Shown here: piece by piece, positions 1 to 7,915 of the stretch
Position numbering within the stretch: position 1 is the stretch's first letter
Layout: every line of letters begins with the position of its first letter
DNA from: Frateuria sp. Soil773
Lineage (GTDB): Bacteria > Pseudomonadota > Gammaproteobacteria > Xanthomonadales > Rhodanobacteraceae
Assembly: GCF_001428405.1 (NCBI RefSeq)
Contig: NZ_LMSL01000041.1
Location: forward strand, 2,081-54,339
Length of the DNA stretch: 52,259 nt
Direction: 5' to 3'
Notes under the pieces: model-generated
The model's input: only the letters and a program-made list of their open reading frames with translations
Databases searched by the model: none
What the model was told of the DNA's origin: nothing
Position numbers and translations under genes: made by a program

Positions 1-3000
1 TGCCGCTGCCGCTGTCGAGGCCGCGGTTGATCGCCAGGTCGCCTGCCGAATGCAGGCCGACGTCGCCGCCGGCCAGCGCCGCGTTCACCGTCAGCGCGCC
101 GTTCGTCGTGGTCAGGCCGATGCCGCCCGTCGTCGCCAGCGGGCCGGCTACCGTGAGCGCCTGCGCGTTGGTCAATGCGAAGTCCGAGGCGGAGAAGCTG
201 CCCAGGGTGCCGACGAGGTTGGCGCCGCCGAGCGTCGTGGCGCCCGCCGAACTGCCGGTCAGCGTGCCGGCCGTCAGTACGCCGCCGGTCTGCGCGATCG
301 CCCCGCCGCTGCTGGCCAGCACCAGGTTGCCGCCGGTGCTGACGTCGTGCGCGAGCGTCACGCCCGCACCGCCGGACAGCGATACGTTCGCGCCGCTCAG
401 GTTGCCGGCCGTTGCCAGTTGGCCCGTGCCCGAGCGCAGCACCAGGTCCGCTGCACCTGTCGCGATCGCCGTCGCGGGCAGGTGCAGCGTGCCTGCCGCC
501 TGCAGGTTCACCCCGCCATTGCCGCCATTGACCAGCGACGTCACCGTCAGATCGTTGCTGTCCCTCAGCGAGATCCCGGTACCCGTCGCATCCACCGCCC
601 CTACGAAGTCGTTGCCCGTGTGGCCCAGCGTGATCGCGCCGGCGCCCGCATCCAGCACGCTGGCGCCGTCGACCGTCAGCGCGCCGCCCTGGACGATGCT
701 GCCGCCGTTGCTCGTCGCGGCGAGGTCGCCGCCGACGTGGCCGCTGCCCAGGTTCAGCGCGCCCACGCTGGTCGCCGTCAGCGCGCCGGTCTGCAGTGTC
801 CCCAGCGCCAGCGCGCTCGCACCGTTGATCTGCGTGTTGCCGCCGGTGAGGTCCACCGTGCCGGCGAAGAGGTTGGCGCCGGTCAGCGCGACCGCGCCGG
901 TGCCGGCGTCGACCCTGCTGGCACCGGCCACCGACAGGACGCCGCCCGTCTGCTGGATCGGCGCGTCCGTGCTGGTCAACGACAGCTTGTTGCCCGCGGT
1001 GACGTTGCCGCCCAGCGTGATGCCGTCGAGGCCGGCCAGCGAAACGTTCATGCCCGCCAGCGCGCCGGCCACGTTCAAGGCGCCGCCGTTGGCCTGCAGC
1101 GTGAGGTCGCCGGTGCCGGCGTCGATCGCGCCGGTCGGCAGCGCCAGCGCACCGCCGGCGACCAGATTCACGCCGTCGTTCCCGCCGACGGCCACGCCGG
1201 CGATGTCGAGGTCGTTGCGGTCGCTGATCGACACGCCGGTGCCCCCGGCCGTCACCGCGCCGGTGAAATCATTGCCGGCGTTGTCCAGCGCCAGCCTGCC
1301 GCTGCCTGCCTGCAGCGTCGCCGCGCCGCCGCCCGGCGCCTGCACGACCGCCGTGTTGGCGGCCTGCGCGATGCCCGCGCCGCCGCTGAGGTTCAGCGCG
1401 CCGCTGCCTACCGAGACGTTGCCCAGGGTCAGTGCGCCGGTGTTGGCGAGCGTCACGTCGTTCGCGCCCGTGTTGGACAGGCTCACCGTACCGGCGAAGT
1501 CGTTGCCGTCGCCGAGCACGATGGCGTGGGCGCCGGCGTCGAAGCTCGACGCGCCGGCGACGTGGAAGGCGCCGTGCTGCACGATGTCGCCGCCGGTGCT
1601 CGCCACCGACAGCCCGCCCAATGCGCCGTTGAGGCCGCCCACCGCGCCGCCGAACGCCGCGCTGCCCGTGCCGGCGTCGATCGAGAGCGCCTTCGGCGCA
1701 GCCGCGGACGCATTGTCCACGGTGCCGGCGAAGCCTACCCCGTTGCCCGCCAGCGTCACGTCGCCGCTCAGCAGCACCGCGCCGTTGTAGGTCTGCGCGC
1801 CGGTGGTGGTGACGTCGCCGCCGAGCGTGGCGGTACCGCTGCCGGTGACCAGGCTGGCCGCGTGCACGGCGCCGCCGAAGCCCGTCGCGCCGCTGCCGCC
1901 CACGGCCAGCGCGCCCAGTGCGCCGTTCGTGCCGCCTACGGCGCCGCCGAACGCCACCGCGCCGCTGCCCGTGTCCAGGGTCAGCGCCTGCGGTGCGGCG
2001 CTGCCCGCGTTGTCCACCGCGCCGGTGAAGCTCACGCCGGCATTGCCGGTCTTCAGCGTGACGTCGCCGGCCAGGCGTACCGCGCCGTCGTAGCTCTGCG
2101 CGCCGGCGGTGGTGACGTTGCCGCCGAGCGTGGCGGTGGCTCCGGTGACCGTCAGTCCCGCCAGCCCGCCCAGTCCCGCGCCCACCGCGCCGCCGAACGA
2201 TACCGCGCCGCTGCCCGCGTCCACCGTCAACCACGCGGGGGCCATCGGCGTGAAGTTGTCCACCGTGCCGTTCAGGGCCACGTCGCCGCCGTTGGAAGCC
2301 AGCGTGACGTTGTCGGCCAGGTACATCGCCCCGCCATAGGTCTGCGCACCGTGGGTGGTGACGTTGCCGTACAGCAGGGTCGATCCCGTCGAGGCCAGGC
2401 TGGCCGCGTTCACGGCGCCGTAGAACTGCACCTGGCCGGCGCCGCTGGCCGCCAGGGCGCCGAGCGGGCCGTTGATGCCGCCCACCGTCTCCTCGAACCG
2501 GACCTGCCCGCCCGACGCGTTCACCGTCAGCGCCTGCGCCGGGGCGCCCGACGCGTTGTCCAGCGTGTCGTCGAACCTCACCTCGCTGCCTTGCAGGGTC
2601 AGGCCGCCGTTGCTGTCCAGCAGTACCGCGCCCTTGTACCGCTGCGCGCCGGTGGTGGTGACGTCGTCGTGCAGCGTGGCGTGGCTGTCGAGCGTCAGCG
2701 AGCCGGCATGCACCGCGCCCATGTCCAGCATGCCCGAGCCGCCCAGTTCCACGGTGCCGCCTTGGGTCACGCCGATCCGGCCGCCGAAGCTGTTGCCGGT
2801 GTTGGTCAGCGTGATCGCGTTCGATCCGGCGTCGAAGCTCGACGCTCCGGCGACCGTGAAGGCGCCGCCCTGCCCGATGCCGCCTGCGGTGGTGGTCACC
2901 GACAACCCGCCGCTGCCGATGTTCAGCGCGCCGGCCTGGAACGTGGCGCTCTGCGTGGACAGGCTGGCCAGCGCCGTCGCGGCGCCCACCGCGCCGCCGA

Positions 3001-5293
3001 AGCTGACGGCGTGGTCGGTGTCCAGCACGAGGTTGTGGTTACCGTCCACGGTGGCGCCGAAGTCGATCCCGCTGCCGACGCCGAAGCTGCCGAGCGCCGC
3101 GTCGGCGTCCAGGGCCACCGCATCGCCGTAGACCTGCTTGCCCGTGGTGGTGACGTTGCCGCCGAGGCGGGTGCTGCCGCCGGTGTCCGTGGTCAGGCCG
3201 GCCAGCGCCGTCGTGCCGCCCACCGCGCCGCCGAAACGGGTCGCGCCCGCGGTGTTCACGGTCAGCGCGTGTGCGCCGTCCACGGTGCCGTCGAAGCCGA
3301 TTGTGCCGCCGGCGGTGCTGGCGAGGATCGCATCGCCGTCCAGGGTCACCGCGTCGCCGTAGGCCTGCCCGCCGGCGGTGGTGACGTTGCCGCCCAGCGC
3401 GGTGCCGCCGCCGGCATCCGTGGCCAGGCCGGCCAGCGCCGTCGTGCCGCCCACCGCGCCGCCGAAGCGGGTCGTGCCCGCGGTGTTCACGGTCAGCGTG
3501 TGCGCGCCGTCCACCGTCGAGCGGAAATCGATCGTGCCGTTGCCGCTGCTGGCGAGGGTCGCGTCGGCGCCCAGGGTCACGGCGTCGGCATAGGTCTGGC
3601 CGCCGCTGGTGCTGACGCCGCCGGCCAGCACGATGCCGCCGACGGCCCAGGCCGCGAGGCTTTGCGTGTTGACCGTGCCCAGCGTCAGCACGCCGGCGGC
3701 GGAGATCTGCGCGACGCCGCCGGCGAGGCTCACCGCGCCGCCGAAGGAGTTGCCTGCGTTGGTCAGATTGATCGCCTGGCTGCCCGCGTCGAAGCTGCCG
3801 GTGCCGCCGACCGTCAGGGTGCCACCCTGCTGGATCGCGCCGGTGTTGCGGAAGGTGAAGGCGTCGCCCGCGTCGAACCCGCCCAGGCTGCCCACCGTAT
3901 TGGCGCCGCCGAGCGTGGCGCTGCCCCCCGAGTCGCCGGTCAGCGTGCCGGCGGCAATCGTGCCGCCGGCGCCTTCGCTGATCGCTCCGGAAGCATGCAG
4001 CGCGACCGTGCCGGTGCCCGCATTCAACACGCCGTTCACCGCCAGGTCGCCGCCGGTCAGCGAGAGCGCGTGGCCGTTGCTGGCGATCACGCCGGTGACG
4101 GTCAATGCGTTGCTGCCGGTATTGATGGTGGCTCCGCCGGTGCCGCTGTCCAGCGTACCGCTGACCGTCAGCGCCTTCGTGTCCGCGAGGTTGAAGCCGT
4201 TCGCGCTGAACGTGCCCAGCGTACCGATCTGGTTGGCGGCATGGGTCAGCGTGGTGCTGCCGATCGAGCTGCCGGTGAGCGAGGCGGCGGTGATCGCGCC
4301 GGTCTGCGTGATGTCGCCGGTCGAGGACAGACTCAGCGGCCCGCTGGTGGAGACCTTGCCGGCATCGAGGCTGCCGCCGGTGGCGACGAGCGAGACCGCG
4401 CCATTCCGGCCGCCGAAGGCATTGGCCTGGATCACCCCGGCGTTGTTGACCGCCTGGGAAAACAGCGAGGAGGTCGCCACGGCCTCCAGCACCACCGCGC
4501 CGCCGTCGGCCTTGAGCGTGCCGGTGTTGGTGACCGGCGCCGTGGTGGACAGCCGGTCGGCGAGCGCACCGGTGACGATGACGTTGATGAGCCCCGCGCC
4601 GTCGAAGTTGAGCGTGGCCTTGTCCGCGCCGTCGAGCTGGATGCGGCCCAGGTTGGCCGTGATCAGGCCGCTGTTGGTCACGCTGCCGCCAACCAGCGCC
4701 ACGCCGCCGCTGGCGGCGTTGATCGTGCCCTGGTTGACGATCGCGCCGCGCGAGCCGCCCAGGGTCAGCGCATAGTTGCCGCTGCCGTCGGGGCCGGCCA
4801 CGTTCAGGGTCGAGGCGACCAGGCCGCCCACGTTCACGCTGGCGTTCGGCCCGAACACGATGCCGTGCGGGTTGATCAGGAAGATGTTGCCGTTCGCGCT
4901 GACCGAGCCGAGGATCTGGCTCGCCGTGGTGTCCGCGATGGTGTTCAGCGCCACCGCCTTGGCGCTCGGCTGGCTGAAGATGACCGAGGCGTCCTTGCCG
5001 ACGTCGAACGCCGACCAGTTCAGCGAGACCAGGTTCGTGGCCTGGTTGACGCTCAGCGTGTTGGTCGAGGCATTGAGCGACTGCGTCGCCGTGCCGCTGA
5101 TCACGCTGAAGCCGGTCGGCGTGGTGGTCGCGGTCGGGTTGCCGGCCAGCGACTCGCCCGGCCACAGCGAGCACGCGACCAGGCCGAGCAGCGACAGGCT
5201 CAGCGGCAGCGCCTTGCGCTTGAGGCGGCGCGCGCGGGCGACGGTGGTTTCGGCGGGGAAGGAGCGATGCATGGAATCGGTCGTATGGTTCAT
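1..5293 (-). CDS. TpsA-type two-partner-secretion exoprotein (filamentous haemagglutinin/adhesin-like), C-terminus outside window
   Basis: This frame is open from the ATG at 5293 to the left edge, giving about 1764 residues with no stop, so the gene is partial. The protein starts with a long basic leader and a hydrophobic stretch (around residues 30-50, ending near SLAG), as in extended TPS signal peptides. A TPS secretion domain follows with the hallmark GNIFLINPHGIVFGPNA near residue 140. The rest is Gly/Ala/Thr/Val/Asp-rich repeats of the type GGxVTTxGAQxYxGAVxL and FxGTVDN, expected to form a secreted beta-helix. It starts 12 nt after the stop of its transporter gene tpsB. Known family role: exported across the outer membrane by the TpsB partner, as adhesin, cytolysin or CdiA-like toxin carrier. 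Which of these applies cannot be told because the C-terminus is missing. The ribosome site is weak, suggesting translational coupling to tpsB. Confidence 0.9.
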   Translation of the reverse strand, partial: MNHTTDSMHRSFPAETTVARARRLKRKALPLSLSLLGLVACSLWPGESLAGNPTATTTPTGFSVISGTATQSLNASTNTLSVNQATNLVSLNWSAFDVGKDASVIFSQPSAKAVALNTIADTTASQILGSVSANGNIFLINPHGIVFGPNASVNVGGLVASTLNVAGPDGSGNYALTLGGSRGAIVNQGTINAASGGVALVGGSVTNSGLITANLGRIQLDGADKATLNFDGAGLINVIVTGALADRLSTTAPVTNTGTLKADGGAVVLEAVATSSLFSQAVNNAGVIQANAFGGRNGAVSLVATGGSLDAGKVSTSGPLSLSSTGDITQTGAITAASLTGSSIGSTTLTHAANQIGTLGTFSANGFNLADTKALTVSGTLDSGTGGATINTGSNALTVTGVIASNGHALSLTGGDLAVNGVLNAGTGTVALHASGAISEGAGGTIAAGTLTGDSGGSATLGGANTVGSLGGFDAGDAFTFRNTGAIQQGGTLTVGGTGSFDAGSQAINLTNAGNSFGGAVSLAGGVAQISAAGVLTLGTVNTQSLAAWAVGGIVLAGGVSTSGGQTYADAVTLGADATLASSGNGTIDFRSTVDGAHTLTVNTAGTTRFGGAVGGTTALAGLATDAGGGTALGGNVTTAGGQAYGDAVTLDGDAILASTAGGTIGFDGTVDGAHALTVNTAGATRFGGAVGGTTALAGLTTDTGGSTRLGGNVTTTGKQVYGDAVALDADAALGSFGVGSGIDFGATVDGNHNLVLDTDHAVSFGGAVGAATALASLSTQSATFQAGALNIGSGGLSVTTTAGGIGQGGAFTVAGASSFDAGSNAITLTNTGNSFGGRIGVTQGGTVELGGSGMLDMGAVHAGSLTLDSHATLHDDVTTTGAQRYKGAVLLDSNGGLTLQGSEVRFDDTLDNASGAPAQALTVNASGGQVRFEETVGGINGPLGALAASGAGQVQFYGAVNAASLASTGSTLLYGNVTTHGAQTYGGAMYLADNVTLASNGGDVALNGTVDNFTPMAPAWLTVDAGSGAVSFGGAVGAGLGGLAGLTVTGATATLGGNVTTAGAQSYDGAVRLAGDVTLKTGNAGVSFTGAVDNAGSAAPQALTLDTGSGAVAFGGAVGGTNGALGALAVGGSGATGFGGAVHAASLVTGSGTATLGGDVTTTGAQTYNGAVLLSGDVTLAGNGVGFAGTVDNASAAAPKALSIDAGTGSAAFGGAVGGLNGALGGLSVASTGGDIVQHGAFHVAGASSFDAGAHAIVLGDGNDFAGTVSLSNTGANDVTLANTGALTLGNVSVGSGALNLSGGAGIAQAANTAVVQAPGGGAATLQAGSGRLALDNAGNDFTGAVTAGGTGVSISDRNDLDIAGVAVGGNDGVNLVAGGALALPTGAIDAGTGDLTLQANGGALNVAGALAGMNVSLAGLDGITLGGNVTAGNKLSLTSTDAPIQQTGGVLSVAGASRVDAGTGAVALTGANLFAGTVDLTGGNTQINGASALALGTLQTGALTATSVGALNLGSGHVGGDLAATSNGGSIVQGGALTVDGASVLDAGAGAITLGHTGNDFVGAVDATGTGISLRDSNDLTVTSLVNGGNGGVNLQAAGTLHLPATAIATGAADLVLRSGTGQLATAGNLSGANVSLSGGAGVTLAHDVSTGGNLVLASSGGAIAQTGGVLTAGTLTGSSAGATTLGGANLVGTLGSFSASDFALTNAQALTVAGPLATTGGIGLTTTNGALTVNAALAGGDVGLHSAGDLAINRGLDSGSG
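3140..3601 (-). repeat. two tandem 231-bp (77-codon) near-identical units inside tpsA
   Basis: The segment around 3196-3290 recurs almost identically at 3427-3521, an offset of exactly 231 bp (77 codons), so the frame is kept. On the protein level each unit has the order VTT-G-Q-Y-DAV-LD-DA-LAS, then F-GTVDGAH-LTVNTAG-TRFGGAVGGTTALAGL. More divergent copies of the same module extend on both sides through roughly 1780-3140. Repeat units of this type build the beta-helical shaft of TPS exoproteins and can vary in number between strains. Confidence 0.75.
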
Positions 5294-5305
5294 CGTCGTC
5301 ACCCG

Positions 5306-7375
5306 TCAGAACGCAAGGCCGAAGCGCGCATACACGTGGTAGCCGCGGCCGTCCGAAGCCCGCGGCGAGTTGAGCGCCTTCGCCGCGTCGAGATGGAGTT
5401 CGAGCTGGTGGAAGCGCGGCAGGCGGAAGATGAAGCCCGCGCCCGCGCCCCGGTAGTTCACCGGTTTCAGCGAGCCGCCCTGGTTGTCGCCCGCCGGGAA
5501 GCCGCGCGCGAAATCCACGAACGCCTCCAGCTCCAGCAGCTCGCGCCACGGCCGTCCGTAGAACGGCGACGCCTTGTTGCCGAAGCCGGGCGCGTCGACG
5601 TGGTACTCCAGCGAGCCGTAGTAGCCGCGGTCCAGCAGCGCGTCGGCGATGGGGTACGCGCGCACGCTGTCCGGCCCGCCGATCGAGAACTGCTCCATCG
5701 GCACCAGCGCGTCGCGGGTGTACTGGCCGCTCAGCTTGAAGTACAGCCGCTGGGTCTGGGTCAGGAACTGCAGCCGCGTGTAGCCCAGGCGGAACACCGA
5801 GAAGCTGCGCGCGTGCTGCGGGCTGATCAGGTCGGGCTTGCGCGAATCGTCGCTGAGCGAATGCCGCCAGCTCGCCTGCAGCAGGTCGATGCCGTGCAGG
5901 CGGGTGTCGGTGCGGCGCATGCCGAAGCCCAGCTCGGCCACTCTGAACTTCTCGCGCGACAGCGAGAAGCCCATGGAGTCGAGCCGCGAGCGTTCCTCCA
6001 GGTAGTGCAGCGTGCCCAGCAACTGCAGGTTCACGGCGTTGACGAACTTCCAGTCCGCGCCGGTGTAGTACTGCGAGCTGGGCCCGTTCACGTGCAGCGC
6101 GGCGAACGGCCCGTTGTTGATCCGCAGCTGGCTGCGGCCGCCGCCGATCACCGCGGCCAGCCCCGGCACCGCCGCGATCGGCGCGCGGTAGTTCAGCGAA
6201 CCGAAGGTGCTCTGGCTGGGATCGAACGCGTACTCCGCATTGACCGCGAAGCTGTCGCCGAAGCCCAGCGGGTTGTTCCAGGCCAGGCCGGCCTGGGCGC
6301 GGTAGCGGCCGGTGACCTCGGTGCCGTAGTTGTTCGCGCCGAGGCTGAACTTGTAGGGCCGCGCCTCCTCGCGCGCCAGCATCACCAGGTCGGTCTCGCC
6401 GGTGTGCTCGCCGGGCTGGAAGGTGGACGACACGCTCAGGCCCGGCAGGTCGCGCGCGTACAGCAGCGCCGACTCGACCTGGTCCTTCTGCAACGCCTTG
6501 CCCTTCAGCCGTTCGGCCGGCGCGGCCACGACGGACGGGCTGTAGCGCTTCGTCCCCTTCACCACGATCTTGCCGATCCGGCCTTCCAGTACCTGGATGG
6601 ATACGATCCGGTCGTCGCCCACCGTCTGCGCCGGCAGGTAGGCGGTGGCGACGATGAAGCCGGCCTTGCGGTAATGCTCGGTGATGCCGTCGGCCACCTG
6701 CTGCAACTGCGCGAAGCTCAGCCGCGCCGGCTGCCCGGGCGTGCCGCCGAGCTTCTGCCACTGCGCGTCGGCCAGCGCCTGGATGCCGGCCCTGGTCACT
6801 CCGGCGCGCGGGTGCTCGGCCACACCCTCCACGCGGAAGCCGCGCACCGCGAGGGTGCGCTCGGCGTTGGCGTCGGTGCGCTCGCGCACCGGCGGCAGCA
6901 CGTTGGACTCGGGCTGCGCCGGCACGGCCGAGGCGACGGCCGGCGCGGCGGCCACCGGCGCGGCCGGCGCCGCGGAAGCCCCGTCGCGCATCGTGAACGC
7001 CAGTACCTGGTCCGGCAGGTAGGCGCGGGCATCGGCATGGCCGGCCTTCCTCAGCGCCGCGGTGATCCGGTCGGCCAGCGCCTGCGCCTGCACGCGGGTG
7101 AGCGCGGCCGGGTGGCCCGCCGCGGCGATCGCCTGTCGGTACTCGGCATCGACGATGGCGCGGACCGCGGGAGCGGCCGGGTCGGCCACGCCGCCCACCA
7201 GGATCTGCTGCGCCGCGCCGGTCGCGGGCCCGTCCGCCGGCGGGGCGGCCGGGGCGGGCTGCGCCGCGCCGGCGGCCTGCGCCCAGGTTGCGCCGCTGCT
7301 CAGCGCGAGCGCCAACGATGCTGCCAGGCAGGCAATCCGCACGACACGTTTCTCCTTGGGCACGACAAGCTTCAT
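5306..7375 (-). CDS. TpsB outer-membrane transporter (ShlB/FhaC/HecB family)
   Basis: 689 residues, an Omp85-superfamily partner that would export the adjacent TpsA. A signal peptide covers residues 1 to about 34 (ends ATWAQA). A Pro/Ala-rich segment follows, then a POTRA region with DRIVSIQVLEGRIGKIVVKG near residues 255-275, then a beta-barrel. In the barrel, FSIGGPDSVRAYP matches the conserved loop-6 (G)xxSVRxY/F motif of FhaC-like proteins. The C-terminus YARFGLAF ends in an aromatic residue like other outer-membrane barrels. An unusual point is that the helical half of the POTRA (LADxITxxYRKAG...AYLP) appears twice, around residues 90-125 and 215-250, so the periplasmic part looks longer than in FhaC. 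The start at 7375 has GGAAGA just upstream. Transcription probably starts at the shared promoter element at 7512-7541, leaving a leader of about 130 nt. Confidence 0.92.
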   Translation of the reverse strand: MKLVVPKEKRVVRIACLAASLALALSSGATWAQAAGAAQPAPAAPPADGPATGAAQQILVGGVADPAAPAVRAIVDAEYRQAIAAAGHPAALTRVQAQALADRITAALRKAGHADARAYLPDQVLAFTMRDGASAAPAAPVAAAPAVASAVPAQPESNVLPPVRERTDANAERTLAVRGFRVEGVAEHPRAGVTRAGIQALADAQWQKLGGTPGQPARLSFAQLQQVADGITEHYRKAGFIVATAYLPAQTVGDDRIVSIQVLEGRIGKIVVKGTKRYSPSVVAAPAERLKGKALQKDQVESALLYARDLPGLSVSSTFQPGEHTGETDLVMLAREEARPYKFSLGANNYGTEVTGRYRAQAGLAWNNPLGFGDSFAVNAEYAFDPSQSTFGSLNYRAPIAAVPGLAAVIGGGRSQLRINNGPFAALHVNGPSSQYYTGADWKFVNAVNLQLLGTLHYLEERSRLDSMGFSLSREKFRVAELGFGMRRTDTRLHGIDLLQASWRHSLSDDSRKPDLISPQHARSFSVFRLGYTRLQFLTQTQRLYFKLSGQYTRDALVPMEQFSIGGPDSVRAYPIADALLDRGYYGSLEYHVDAPGFGNKASPFYGRPWRELLELEAFVDFARGFPAGDNQGGSLKPVNYRGAGAGFIFRLPRFHQLELHLDAAKALNSPRASDGRGYHVYARFGLAF

Positions 7376-7511
7376 ACGTTCTTCCGGCGGGTGCGGCTTG
7401 CGGCCCGCGCGCGTCGCCGCGCCGGGCCCTGACGGGAAGCGCGGCGACCGCCCGCCGCCGGGCCCGGCTTGGTTCGGCCCGGCGGCGCGGATTGCCCCCC
7501 ACTTGTCTTGC

Positions 7512-7541
7512 TAGTGCGTAACGCGTCGCAGAATCTGGTCA
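7512..7541 (-). promoter_or_regulatory. putative ECF-sigma promoter upstream of tpsB (shared bipartite element, copy 1)
   Basis: Read on the minus strand, TGACCAGAT is followed after 14 nt by CGCACTA. The same two boxes at the same spacing lie at 25848-25877, 27218-27247 and 44673-44702. The copy sits in the gap between the SHOCT-like gene and tpsB, with the CGCACTA box about 137 nt before the tpsB start. The two boxes fit the -35/-10 layout of ECF sigma promoters. The assignment to the sigma factor at 45091-45660 is inferred. Confidence 0.7.
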
Positions 7542-7588
7542 TCCGGCGGCGGTCCGCATTCAGATTCCGCTCACCCGCGGGCCCCCGC

Positions 7589-7915
7589 TCACCCCGAGCG
7601 CAGCAGCCAGAACAGCGCCAGCGCACCGGCCGCGGCACAGGCCGCCAGCACCAGCAGCGGCCGCCAGGCGGGTTTCGCGCGTCCCGGGAACAGCGCCGCC
7701 AGCGCCTCGCCGGGCGGCTCCGCGCCCATCCGCCCCGGCATCGCCGCGCGCGGCGGCACGATCGCGTTGCGCGCGGTGACGCCATGGCTGTCGCACAGCG
7801 CGGCGAGCACGGCGCGCCGGCGCGCGCGGTATTCCTCGCGGGTGATCCGGCCCAGCCGATGGGCTTCGTCGAGGGCGTGCAGACTCTGGTTGGCCCTGCG
7901 CTCCGCCTCGGTCAT
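7589..7915 (-). CDS. small membrane-anchored SHOCT-like protein at the end of the T6SS operon
   Basis: 108 residues. The N-terminal part, LHALDEAHRLGRITREEYR (about residues 12-30), has the pattern of short SHOCT-type domains (helix, Gly turn, I-T-x-E-E-Y). A single transmembrane helix near residues 86-104 (PLLVLAACAAAGALALFWLL) is followed by only a few residues, so it would be tail-anchored with the N-terminus in the cytoplasm. The start codon overlaps the ppkA stop (ATGA at 7912-7915), indicating translational coupling. The specific function is unknown; position and coupling suggest a role with the PpkA kinase or the membrane complex. Confidence 0.75.
   Translation of the reverse strand: MTEAERRANQSLHALDEAHRLGRITREEYRARRRAVLAALCDSHGVTARNAIVPPRAAMPGRMGAEPPGEALAALFPGRAKPAWRPLLVLAACAAAGALALFWLLRSG

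Noticed and set aside
6002-6031. A TAGTGC hexamer inside tpsB as a fifth copy of the shared promoter element
   Set aside because: The distal box at the required spacing is GGTTC instead of GGTCA, and it lies inside coding sequence.
50-7432. A 2460-codon plus-strand open frame spanning the whole TPS locus
   Set aside because: It is in register with, and antisense to, the tpsA frame; its Arg/Ala/Gly/Gln-rich translation has no domain logic. The minus-strand TpsA and TpsB are clearly real.
3039-7502. A 1487-codon minus-strand open frame crossing tpsB and tpsA
   Set aside because: It runs through both genes in another frame and is rich in Arg/Gly/Ala, typical of GC-rich shadow frames.
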